DNA of 64,000 nucleotides from Odobenus rosmarus divergens (lineage: Eukaryota > Chordata > Mammalia > Carnivora > Odobenidae), in contig NW_004451013.1 of assembly GCF_000321225.1 (NCBI RefSeq), positions 914,754 to 978,753 on the forward strand, given 5' to 3'. A program made the position numbers and the translations under genes. Positions 35,409-45,799 of the stretch are shown piece after piece. Each line of letters opens with the position of its first letter. Positions within the stretch are counted from its first letter, which is position 1. The notes under the pieces are model-generated. The model was not told the origin of the DNA and did no database searches. It was given only the letters and a program-made list of their open reading frames with translations.

Positions 35409-36239
35409 AGTGTTCCACAGGACAGTTCTATAAATCCTAGTTAAGAGCGAGATAACAGTGAGTGATTTACTGCAAGTACTCTATTGACACTTTTTACTAG
35501 ATCACTGTCTAATTATATTCAATGTTCTCCATGAGAGCACATTCTCTGGGAACAGATTATAGGAATTTAGTAGGACTAGGTCTTTCAGCACACTGATTTT
35601 CTTGCTCTTCCGTCCTTTTCTTTTTTCTTTTTCATTAGCTATTTTATCGTTGCCATGAGTTTTCAGTAACAAAGCCATGAGCATTCTGGGAAAATTTAGT
35701 TGCATCTTTATGCATACTATATAATCTTTCATGAATAGTATACATCCTTTTATTTGGAATGATTATTTGGAGAAGTCTGTTAAACTTTCATGAGATTACT
35801 ACTAAATGAATTCTAGAAACATTTTGTTAATTGATTCCATTTATCTATACTAATCATTATAGTGGGCACTAAATATCCAACATGTTAAATGAGTGTGTGA
35901 AGCGAAAATAAAGGCCAGCTTGCTTAAAAAAATCAGAAGACCCTAAAAGGAAAGACTCCTTGCATAAAGTGAGTAATGGTCAGATATTTAGATTTTTCCA
36001 CATAAATCCCTTATTTTCACTTATCAGCATATCAAGAATGTGGCTCTAACCAGCTCTCTATTAACATTATTTTTCATTTGCTCATCACTTGGCTTTACTT
36101 GTTATAAAACCTTCAGCTTTTAAATGAAGTCACTTCTCTATGGATAACTTCACCGTCAGTCTAAACTCTACTATATTTTATTCATATATACAATTTATTT
36201 ATCCTTTGTAATACTCCCCACAGTTTAAAATTGCTGTTT
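35409..36239. other. Unassigned AT-rich sequence
   Basis: No recognised repeat or gene; a 76-codon minus frame (35502-35732) has no recognisable family. Confidence 0.5.
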
Positions 36240-36415
36240 ATTTGTATGCTTTGTACAACCAGATGTCTCCCCAAGTCCCAAAACCTCTCAAGATGTAAAA
36301 ATCCATGAAGGCAGGACTGTGACAGTTTTGTGTACTATTGTATCTCTAGCCCCTGGCATAGAGACAGGTCCACAGAAGGGCTTCAATAAACACGTAATGA
36401 ATGAAAGAATGAAAC
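36240..36415 (+). mobile_element. L2 LINE 3' end, sense
   Basis: 'catgaaggcaggactgtgac', 'ctattgtatctctagcccct', 'ggcatagagacaggtccac' and 'gcttcaataaacacgtaatg' followed by AATGAAAGAATGAA match the L2 3' terminus in order. Confidence 0.85.
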
Positions 36416-36485
36416 ACTTGATATATAGTAATTATGTGCTTGCATGTGCACCTTACACTTCAAGCTCCTAGATGCAGGCTCTGTG

Positions 36486-36522
36486 GTTTTTTGTTTGTTT
36501 GTTTGTTTGCTTGTTTGTTTTT
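36486..36522 (+). repeat. (GTTT)n microsatellite
   Basis: About nine GTTT units with one GCTT interruption. Confidence 0.93.
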
Positions 36523-37139
36523 CTTCATAATGAAAGAATTTAGCATGTAAACATGCATAAAAATTTTAAAGGGAGAATTTACCAAGAAAAAAAAAACAAA
36601 TGAATACATGAATGAATGGATACTTCAACCCATTTATTCCACTTGTGTTCAACATTACCAGAGTAGATTTGCAAATATTTTTGCTTTGCTTTGCAATTTA
36701 CAAATGCAGGCATATCTTGGAGATACTCAGTTTCAGTTCCAGACCACCACAATAAAGTGAATATTGTAATAAAGCAAGTCAAATGAATTTGTTGGTTTTC
36801 CAGTGCATATAAAAGTTATGTTTACACTGTACTATAGTCTTTTAAGTGTGCGATAGTATTATGTCTAAAATAACAATAATTAACAGCCCTCAATTAGAAA
36901 ATACTTTATTGTTAAAAAATCTAACCATTGTTGGAACTTCCAGGAGTTGTAAACTTTTTACTGGTGGAGGGCCTTGCCTTCATGTTGATGGCTGCTGACT
37001 GATCAGGATGGGGGTGGCTGTGCAATTTTCTAAGATAAGACAACGGTGAAGTTTGCTGCATCATTTGACTCTTCTTTCACAAACAATTTCTCTGCAGCAT
37101 GCGATGCTGTTTGATAGCCTTTTACCCACAGCTGAACTT

Positions 37140-37541
37140 TCAACGCTGGAAGTCAATCCTCTCAAACCCTGCTGCTGCTTTACCAACTAGGTTTATGTGA
37201 TATTGTATATCCTTTGTTGTCATTTCAACAATCTTCACAGCACCTACACCAAGAGTAGTTTCCATCTCAAGAAACCACTTTCTCTGCTCCTCCATAAGAA
37301 GCAACTCTTCATCTATGGAAGTTTGATCATGAGATGGCAGCCATTCAGTCACATCTTTAGGCTCCACTTCTAATTCTAGTTCTCCTGCTATTTCTAGTTC
37401 TCCACATCTGCAGTTACTGCCTCCACTGAAGTCTTGAACCCTCCAAGTCATCCGTGAGGGTTGGAATCCACTTATTCCAAAGTCCTGTAAATGTTGATAT
37501 TTTGACCCCTTCCCATGAATCACAAATATTCTTAATGGCAT
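37140..37541 (-). pseudogene. Tigger transposase remnant, C-terminal part
   Basis: A 133-codon broken frame whose translation contains [32 protein letters not shown] and [10 protein letters not shown], typical of the acidic C-terminal region of the pogo-family Tigger1 transposase (known from the family). It has lost the DDE core and DNA-binding domain, which are in other frames. The apparent start Met is incidental. No evidence of domestication. Confidence 0.85.
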
Positions 37542-38028
37542 CTAGAATGGTGAATCCTTTCCAGAAGTCTTTCAATTGACTTTGCAAGATCCTTCAGAAA
37601 AATCACTACCTCTGTCAACTATAGCCTTCAGAAATTTCTTAAATAAGACTTGAAAGCTGTTATTCTTTAATCTATGAACTGCAGAGTAAATGTGTGTTGG
37701 CAGGCATGAAAAAAAAATTGGTCTCATGGTACATCTTCATCAGATCTCCCAGGTGACCAGGTGCTCTGTCAGTGAGCAGTAACATTTTGAAAGGCATCTT
37801 TTTTCCCTAAGCAGTAATTCTCAATAGTAGGTTTAAAATATTTAGTAAGCCATGTTGTCAACAGATGTGCTGTCATCCAGGCTTTGTTTTCCATTTATAG
37901 AACATGGGCAGAGTAGATTTAGCATAATTCTTAAGGGCCCTGGAATTTTGATTCCAAGGTGTAATGTTAACTTAACATTCTTAAGTGAACATTGGCTTCA
38001 ACCTGAAGTCACCAGCTGCATTAGCCCC

Positions 38029-38292
38029 TTACAGGAGAGTCAGTCTGTCCTTTGAAGTTTTGAAGCCAAACATTGACTTCTCTTCAGCTAAGAAAATCCT
38101 AGATGACATCTTCTTCCAGAATAAGGCTGTTTCATCTCCACTGAAAATCTGTTGTTGAGTGTAGCCACCTTCATGAATTATCTTAACTAGATCTTCTGGA
38201 TAACTTGGTGTAGCTTCTCCCTCAGGATTTGCTACTTCATCCTGCACTTTTATGTTATGGAGAAGGCTTCTTTCCTTAAATCTCATGACCAA
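38029..38292 (-). pseudogene. Tigger transposase remnant, DDE-domain part
   Basis: An 87-codon broken frame containing [20 protein letters not shown], the first catalytic aspartate block (GDET) of the DDE superfamily as found in pogo/Tigger proteins, followed by [10 protein letters not shown]. It lies upstream (in transposase order) of the C-terminal remnant and in a separate frame, so the gene is dead. Confidence 0.88.
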
Positions 38293-39091
38293 ACTCTGTT
38301 AATCTTCAAAATTCCTTCTGCAGCTTCCTCACTTCTCTTAGCCTTCAAGAATTGAAGAGAGTTAAGGTCTTGCTCTGGATTAGGCTCTGGCTTAAGGGGA
38401 TGCTATGGCTGGTTTGATCTTCTATCCAGACCACTAAAACTTTCTCCACATCAGCAATGAGGCTTTTTCACTTTCTTGTCATTTATGTGTTCACTGGAGT
38501 TCCTTCAAGAACTTTTCCTTTGCATTCGTAACTTGGCTAACTGTTTGGCACAAGAGGCCTAGTTTTTGGCCTATCTTAGCTTTTCACATGTCTTCCTCAC
38601 TAACCTTAATCACTTCTAGCTTTAGATTTAAATGTGACCCTTCCTTTCACTTGAACACTTAGAGGTCATTGCAGGTTTATTAATTGGCCTAATTTCAACA
38701 TTTTTTGTGTCTTAGGGAAGAGAGAGGCCTGAGGAAGGGGAGAGACAGAGGAATGACTACTTGATGGAGCCATCAGAACACACACAACCCTTATCAATTA
38801 AATTTGCTGTCTTCTGTGGGTCCAGCTCCTGGCACTCCAAAACAACTACAATGGGAATATCAAAGATCAGTGTTCACAGATCACCATAGCAAATATAATA
38901 ATAATGAAAAACTTTGAAATATTATGAGAATTACCAAAATGTGATACAGAGACACAAAATGAGCAGATGATGTTGAAAAAATTGTGCTCATAGATTTGTT
39001 TGATCAAGGGTTGCCATTACCTTTCAATTTGTAAAAAAAAAAAGTGTCTGAAAAGCAATAAAGCAAAACACAATAACATAAGGTACGCCTG

Positions 39092-42000
39092 TAGATGTGA
39101 ACTTTATGGGAGGAAGAATTCTATTTTTTCCTGGATTTATCAAGAATACAATTCTCATTATCCAAAGGTAACTAAGCAAACACTGAATGTAATATAAGAA
39201 GTTTAAAAATTTGAAGGACTTAGGCATTCATTCACTTTTAGCTCTATTCACCAAGAATTCTCAAAATGCATGTGAATGGATGATTTTAGTAGTTTGTTTT
39301 CCATTGTTTGGAAAACCTCTGATGGATAAAAATCACTATTTTGAGGTCAACTACCAGCAGTTAAAGAACCGCTGTTATTTTTTAGGTCATAGCAAATTAG
39401 ACCAAATCAAACATTTATTCACTACTGATTCTAAACAGTCTAGTTGAGTTTTCCAGGAATAGAGGGACTAAAGAATAAAGATTATAAAGAGAAAATAAAA
39501 TAGTCTTCAGAAATAGGAAGTTAATACATAACATTCACAATTCTGAGAGAGAAAATGTAGGTATGTTGAGCTTAATACATGAAAAGTGTTTCAGGAGAAG
39601 AGTTACAATTTTGGGAGGGTAAAAGCAATTCTGTAAAACAGCCACTCATGATAATTATTTTGTCAATTGGCTCTAAATTGCAATAAAGCCTTATATTAGT
39701 TAGGTTTATTATTTAGCTGAGCCGTTTTCCACCAAAATAGGTAATTTCACTATGAACCTGTTTCTCTTTTTGTGTAGTTTGAGATGTTTATTTTTTTGAA
39801 TTTAATAGAACAACAATGCATCAAAAAGGTATAACTTTAAGACACTCATCTTTTAATCTAGATTTATAGAAGAATATTTATGGTGCTTGGTATTCTTTAA
39901 TATTACAGGTCGAAATATTTGTAGGAACACTGTCCAGAAGACATTAGCTTGATTTTAAAATCCTTAATTTCCAAACATTTTGGTAATTCTATTGTGCATA
40001 ACCTCTTATAGTTCAGGTCATTTTTGTAGATGCCAAATTTAAGAAAATTGAATATCTAAAGTGAATAGCAGAAGAATATGGCTGAATTTTTCCTTAGCTA
40101 AGAAATTATTAGCAATGAAATGTCTTTCCTTATAAAATCTCTTGTTAATTTCTTAAAGTAAATGTTTGGGTTTATGATACTAAACTTGATTTTCTTTCTT
40201 ATTAAAAATTATCTATATATTCAAGTGATAAATTCTAGAATTTTAAATTAGATTAAGCTTGCTGACTAAAAATACAATTAAATGAAAGTTTATATGATGG
40301 TATTTTCTTTAATGTCAAGAATATTATATCATCAGGCTGAAGAGAGTGAACACGGAAAACTTCTCCAAGCTTCCTAGTAAGGCAATGATAAAGGATGACA
40401 TCATTTTCCCTATAATGAGCTATATGCAACAGAGTTCAATAGTGTGAATCTATATTCATGATAAAGAAATAAAAATACTGAATTTTTCAGATATATCTAA
40501 GTACACCTAAGTAGCTGTCCTTAACTTGGGCCTTGCCTTTTATTAAGACATATTTTGCCAGTGGTACATCCTAAACATTTGGGCACAAAGGATTTACCCC
40601 TAAGCTTCCAAAGATGATTAATTCTTAAACAAGCTAAGGAATATTACAATGCTTAGGAATTTATATTTTAGACACTGCGTGGTATCACAAACCCAAAAAA
40701 GAATTTCTATTTGGGAGGTGCCTCTTGTCCTTGGGAAGTTAAATGATGTCCACGGTGTGAGTCAGAGAAAAGGAGGAAAACAAACAATAGTAAGCAAACT
40801 GGTTAGGCCTGGCTCTGGTTTACCGTGTGAGTTAAGGAGAGATGTTGGATAAGACAAAAGATCTTAAAATATGGTGTTCACAACTTTCCTACCAGCAAAA
40901 GAGCATTTGGATTTTGCTCACTCAACTGTTTCACTTTTCCAGACCGTTCATTCCTCAACCTTCAAACTCTCCCCCTTTCCTTGAGCACATGAAAAAGACA
41001 CAAAATCTCAGATGTGACTTCTAGTCAAGCTTCATAAATGCAATGTTGCTCTGGGTCATCTTGCATAGACGACATTTGTATTTCAAAGACCAAAGAATCT
41101 TCAAGGCTTCCTTACAATTCAGTCATGTCTATCAAGTTCAGAGATTACATGGGCGTTGGGCCAAAGTCACAGAAGTAAAGAGAGAATTGTCTAAAATTGT
41201 ATCTGGACCTGGTGTACCCTCAAAACCTGGTGTGATTCATCTATTTCATAAATATCTTTATGGGTTTTTAAAATAAATTATACACATACACACACACACA
41301 TATATTGAAACACAAGCTGGGAGAGAGGCATATTTTCATTTTAAACTCTACACAGGGTAAAACTACTCTCTTTGAATTGATTGTGATATTAGGAAAAGTC
41401 AAACAAAGATTATTACATTTATTCCAATTTAAGCTTTTTATTCATTTTCCAATAATTGCACTTCAGAAGCCTCAAAGATGTGCTCTCAAATTTTAAGAAC
41501 CTTGGGGAAATTAGCCAGTTTTGTACTAATAAATTAATGATAATGTTGAAATAACCTTTTCCAAGGTAACATAAAAGGCTGTGGCAATGTTCTACTTTCT
41601 TAGGCATAATGCAAGTTTTTAGCTGACCTGGAATAAAATCTGTACATTTTCCTTCCAGATAAAGCAATAACAGTCTAAATTCTGTGAGTGGAATTCTATT
41701 TGGTTTTCACAGTGGCAAAAGTATTGGTGCGTTTTTCACATCCTTAATTACTTCCCTAATTGCATAGAGAACTATCCTATTGATCAAGGTATTGTTCATC
41801 TGTCTTTCGGCAATTGGTGTATATTGAGGGGATGGGGGGTGGTAACATGTGTGATATTATCAAATATAATGCAGTGATTTAAACTCTGGTGCAGAAAACC
41901 ACAATATCAACTTCAATCCCTACAACATAAAAGCTTTTATTTCTAAGGTTACAAATTAATGTTCTTTCTTACTTCTCTATTGTTTCACAGTGTTGCAGCA

Positions 42001-42191
42001 CACATACACTTTATCACAACACATTACACTCCACAGGATCTTCAAGGGATATTGATGAAATAGCCAATGGAGTCTGTCTTCAAGGAGTTTCTATGTTATT
42101 AATTCCGTTTTTATTTGCTGATAGAGCATGAATAATGCAGCATCCATAAAATAAGTAAAAAAACTCAATAATTTGGAAGACATTATCTTTT
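39092..42191. other. 3.1-kb stretch without recognised repeats
   Basis: Only a short (AC)n at about 41285-41299 stands out. Short frames (39000-39447, 40649-41496 plus; 41419-41667 minus) lack known domains. This is the longest repeat-poor block in the window and might include conserved non-coding DNA. Confidence 0.45.
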
Positions 42192-42207
42192 TAATTCAAA
42201 AAATTCT

Positions 42208-42399
42208 TTTTTTTTTAAAGATTTTATTTATTTATTTGAGAGAGAGAGAATGAGAGATAGCACGAGAGGGAAGAGGGTCAGAGGGAGAAGCAGGCTCCCT
42301 GCTGAGCAGGGAGCCCGATGTGGGACTTGATCCCAGGACTCCAGGATCATGACCTGAGCCGAAGGCAGTCACTTAACCAACTGAGCCACCCAGGCGCCC
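42208..42399 (-). mobile_element. CanSINE, 'gactccaggatc' subtype
   Basis: Reverse complement, full length, with 'gggtcagagggagaagcagg', 'ggactccaggatcatgacct' and the CAGGCGCCC head. It is flanked by the perfect 16-bp TAATTCAAAAAATTCT (42192-42207, 42400-42415). Recent. Confidence 0.98.
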
Positions 42400-42459
42400 T
42401 AATTCAAAAAATTCTAACAAATGTGAAAATGATCAGAAACTCCCAGGTACAGGTTTTTC

Positions 42460-42535
42460 AGATTCATTTTTTTTATCTTCATTGCACTGTGTTTGGCACA
42501 TATGGGCAATCAATAAATATTTAATAAATGAGTAA
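42460..42535 (+). mobile_element. L2/MIR-type 3' end fragment
   Basis: 'tgtttggcacatatgggca' and 'atcaataaatatttaataaa' followed by TGAGT resemble the shared terminal segment of L2 and MIR. Too short to distinguish. Confidence 0.5.
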
Positions 42536-42600
42536 ACGAAGATGGACAACAAGGAGAAACCTGATGTAAACGTAGAGGGAGCAACTATTCTATCATTGAT

Positions 42601-42663
42601 TTTTTTTCCCGTTTTCGTCATTTTTATTAATTTTTTATTGTTATGTTAATCACCGTACATTAC
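42601..42663 (-). mobile_element. Ultra-short carnivore L1 3' end with extra 3' sequence
   Basis: Plus-strand 'attttttattgttatgttaa' and 'tcaccgtacattac' is the reverse complement of the carnivoran L1 3' terminus seen at 11269-11468. The perfect 9-bp duplication ATCATTGAT (42592-42600, 42664-42672) brackets only 63 bp. About 30 bp lie between the normal L1 end and the duplication, including a short T run. Confidence 0.8.
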
Positions 42664-42672
42664 ATCATTGAT

Positions 42673-43137
42673 CTTTTATAACAGGAGTGTGTGAGATGTC
42701 AGGAGGACATAAAATAAGCCCAATAGAAACATAAAATATGACACTAGTTTTCAAGAAGCTTAATCTAGCTAAGGTAATAAACTTTGCCAGTCACTGGTTC
42801 CTAGTCTCCTTTTCTCTATGGGTTATAATCATATCTCTGAACTCAGTAGTGAATGAAGAAGATGCACTATGTAAGTATCCCACTATCAAAAAATAACAGA
42901 ATTTGGAAATTTTGCTTGTTTCCATTAATTAGCAATTTATTAAATATCTACTGAGATATAGTTCTATACTTGGATTCATAGAGGAGACCAAATACAGTAA
43001 ATCACTCCACATTATATTAAAAAATGAAAGTTTAAAAATAGGCCATACCTATTACAAATATTTCGGTCTGTTTGGATTGAGTGTGACTTCATTTTTGATC
43101 CATCTAGTTCTTTGGCTGAAAAATAGTCTATAGGGGT
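42673..43137. other. Unassigned sequence
   Basis: No recognised repeat or gene. Confidence 0.5.
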
Positions 43138-43603
43138 GTTGTGGTTAAATTGTGCCCTGCAAAAGATATGTTCATGTCCTAACCTCTAGTACCTGTGAAC
43201 GTGAACTTATTTGGATATAGGGTCTTTGTAGATGAAATCAAGTTAAGGTGAAGTCCTACTGTCAATAGAGTAGGCCCTAAATCCAATGTCTGGTGTCATT
43301 CCATAGAAGAAGAATGAATTTTTGGTGCAAAGACATGCACAGTGAGAAAGCAGCTATATGAAGATGGAGGCAGACTGAAATTATGCTGCCACAAATCAAG
43401 AAATGACATGGATTGACCACAACTATTAAAAGCTAGGAAGAGGCAAGGGAAGATCCTCCTCCAGACCCTTTAGAGAGAGCATTACTCTGTCTACAATTTG
43501 ATTTCAAATTTATAGGCTTTGGAACTGTAAGAGGACAAATTTCTGTTGTTTGAAGATACAAAGTTTGTGATATTTTGTTATGGCAGCCCTAGGACATTTA
43601 GAC
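43138..43603 (+). mobile_element. MaLR-type LTR, sense
   Basis: 'ggttaaattgtgccctgc', 'atgttcatgtcctaacctct', 'gaacttatttggatataggg', 'tctttgtagatgaaatcaag', 'aggccctaaatccaatgtct', 'acaaatttctgttgtttgaa', 'ttttgttatggcagccctag' form the full plan of an MLT1/MST-like LTR. Its 3' part hosts the 95-codon minus frame 43510-43797, which is not a gene. Confidence 0.8.
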
Positions 43604-43845
43604 AGGAAGGAAAGAGACATGAGGAGGAAGAAAAAAAGCATATACAACAAGGAGGATGATTTGAGGCATGCCAAGTATTTAAGCAAATTGCTCATTATAG
43701 AAGAAACAATTGTAACTAAATGAATGTGTTGACAGTGTAAGACTGTGAGAAGGAATGTGTCTTTTGCAGCCTCCCCAAGGCTCAGGGACTTTTCCAATTT
43801 CAGACCTTCTTGGGTTCATCCTCTTTTCTCGGCAGGTTTACAGAG

Positions 43846-44435
43846 TTTCCCACAATGCAGACTCAAATTAATATCCTGATTCATCCATTTACTAGCTGGA
43901 TGAACTTGGGAAACTTCCTGTAATAGTTTGCTAGAGTGGCCATAACAAAGCACCAACAGAAGTATATTTCCTCACAATTCTGGAAGCTAGAAGTCTGAGA
44001 TCTTCTCCTAAGGCCTCTCTCCATGGCTTGGGGATGGCCTTCTTGTTCCAGTGAGTTCATATGGTCTTCTCTGTGTGTGTGTCCACATCTGAATCTCTCC
44101 TTCTTATATGAACACCAGTCATACTCGATGAAGACCTAACCTAGGGACCTCATTTAACCTTAATTGCCTCTTTAAAGACCCTACCTCCAAATATAGTCAC
44201 ATTCTGAGATATTGGGGGTTAGGACTTTAATATGTGAACTTGGAGGGGGAAATGCAATTCAGCCCATAATACTTTATGTCTCAGTTTCCTCATTGATACA
44301 AAAATGCATCCTAAGACTATGAATCTTCTAGATTTGTTATGAGGATTAAATGGAATATACAAAGAAACACATGGGACCATGCCTGGCAAATTTTAAGCAC
44401 GAGGTACACATTAGGTATCATTACTATTATTGTGA
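43846..44435 (+). mobile_element. MIR SINE, sense, split by a MaLR LTR
   Basis: 'atttactagctggatgaact' and 'tgggaaacttcc' (43918) continue at 44272 with 'ctttatgtctcagtttcctc', 'gttatgaggattaaatgga' and 'accatgcctggcaaatttta'. Removing 43919-44271 restores the MIR order 'cttgggcaagttact...ctcagtttcctcatc'. Confidence 0.8.
43919..44271 (-). mobile_element. MaLR solo LTR (MLT1-like), antisense, inside MIR
   Basis: Begins TGTAATAGTTTGCTAGAGTG and ends CAGCCCATAATA, with 'gaacaccagtcatactcgat', 'ttgcctctttaaagacccta' and 'gggggttaggactttaatat' between. TGTATTAG...CCCATAACA is the antisense MLT1 signature. The 5-bp flanks CTTCC/CTTTA could be a decayed target-site duplication. Confidence 0.85.
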
Positions 44436-44751
44436 GTTGCTGTGTTTCAATCAAGATTTACATCCAGTTAAGCCATTTCCTTTTCCACGGTTCAAATTTC
44501 TCTCTGCATCTTAAAGGTGAATTTAAAATATATACAAATTAAGATGGGAGAGACTGAGTTAAGACAAGAGTTACTCAAAGTTTCTAGCCTTGTGTGCCAA
44601 ACCATGGATTTAAGCCACAATAATCAGAAAAGGAGGAAGAGGGAGTTAGGAGCTTTGTGAGAACTGGAGACCAGTAGTTTCTGGGGTCATTATTCTCCCA
44701 ATCGTCAGCAATGGTGAGCGTTGTTATTCTGATTTAATAATCAGTGAATTG

Positions 44752-44973
44752 GGGCGCCTGGGTGGCTCATTTGGTTAAACCGCTGCCTTCAGCTCAGGTC
44801 ATGATCCCAGGGTCCTGGGATCGAGCCCCACATCAGGCTCCCTGCTCATGCAGGAAGCCTGCTTCTCCCTCTGCCTGCTGCTCCCCCTGCTTGTGCTCTC
44901 TCCCTCTCCCTTTCTCTCTCTCTCTCGCTATCTCTCTCTGTATGTCAAATAAATAAATAAAATCGTAAAAAAA
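44752..44973 (+). mobile_element. CanSINE, sense
   Basis: Begins GGGCGCCTGGGTGGCTCAT (after GG), 'catgatcccagggtcctggg', 'ctgctccccctgcttgtgct', a long (CT)n body, 'tcaaataaataaataaaatc', A tail. It is flanked by the perfect 16-bp AATAATCAGTGAATTG (44736-44751, 44974-44989). Confidence 0.98.
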
Positions 44974-45088
44974 AATAATCAGTGAATTGACAAAAACATG
45001 GCAAAAATGAATGTTTGAAAGTCATTACAAATAAATATTATTTCAAATTCAACTTTGTCTGATTTTAAGGCTAGGGTTTCTTCTACTT

Positions 45089-45181
45089 TGGATTAAGCAG
45101 ATATATAACAGATACCACTGTGGAGGCAACAGATACCACGTTGCCTCCACAGTGGTATCTGTTATATATCTGCTTAATCCA
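45089..45181. repeat. Perfect inverted repeat: 42-bp arms, 9-bp loop
   Basis: Positions 45089-45130 are the exact reverse complement of 45140-45181. The loop is AGATACCAC (45131-45139). The loop plus flanking bases (AACAGATACCAC) is also a direct copy of a segment within the left arm (45108-45119). The arms have no poly(A), no TIR-element hallmark and no detectable target-site duplication. The perfect identity of 42 bp in neutral-looking DNA implies a recent origin or an artefact. Confidence 0.97.
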
Positions 45182-45469
45182 CGCGTGAATTGGTAAAAAA
45201 ATGAATTCATAAACTTTAACATGGAGGTTAAAATAGAGAAATTTTATTTTTGTAGTTTGCCCTTGGAGAAATTTTAGCTGAGTTTCTGAATGGATGCAAT
45301 CATCAAAAGAGATCTTTAAAACAGTATTTAAAAAAAAAAATAAAATAAAATAAGTGAAAAGCAGAGGCCTAAGTCTCCAGAAAAAACACAGCCAGAGTTA
45401 ACTGTGTTTGATTATTATTTAATTTAATTATTATTTTAATTTTATGTTATTTTAGTAAATATTATTTAT

Positions 45470-45610
45470 TTAACTCTATTATTTACATGTTTTATTTAAT
45501 TTTCACAGCACCTTAGTGGAGTAGATAATATGGTCATTCCTTTATTAATGATGGGAAGATGGAGGTTTATTTAATTCTGCTAACTGGTAGAGTTTTGTAA
45601 CTCTGCAGAT
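45470..45610 (-). mobile_element. MIR SINE fragment, antisense
   Basis: 'tttaattttcacagcacctt', 'gtggagtagataatatggtc', 'gatgggaagatggaggttt' and 'gctaactggtagagttttg' follow the reverse-complement MIR core. Confidence 0.65.
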
Positions 45611-45799
45611 TCTTATTACTTCAAATTTAGTTATCATTCCCCACTTCTATATTTTTTTTTATGCAGGCAGAATTGAATTAATTGCAGTCCTTGGTTAAAG
45701 ACACAGTGTTTATTGTTTCATATGCTCTGCTCTTTTATTTCATTGATTTATTGATGTTGAATACTATGGAAATATTCATAATCTATCACCCAATTTTAG

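Larger units (their letters stand above)
36707..39091 (-). mobile_element. Tigger1-like DNA transposon, near full length, antisense
   Basis: Starts CAGGCATATCTTGGAGATAC and ends AGGTACGCCTG, mutually inverted termini of the Tigger1 type; TA follows the right end. Plus-strand text matches the reverse complement of the transposase gene throughout (for example 'ggtggagggccttgccttca', 'gactgatcaggatg', 'ttcttccagaataaggctgt', 'caagaggcctagtttttggc'). Length about 2.39 kb against about 2.4 kb for the family. The transposase is inactivated by stops and frameshifts; two longer broken frames are listed separately. Confidence 0.95.

Noticed and set aside
37140..38292. Domesticated transposase gene
   Set aside because: The two frames are separate broken parts of one Tigger copy that still has its transposon termini; the coding region between them is interrupted, so a dead element is simpler.
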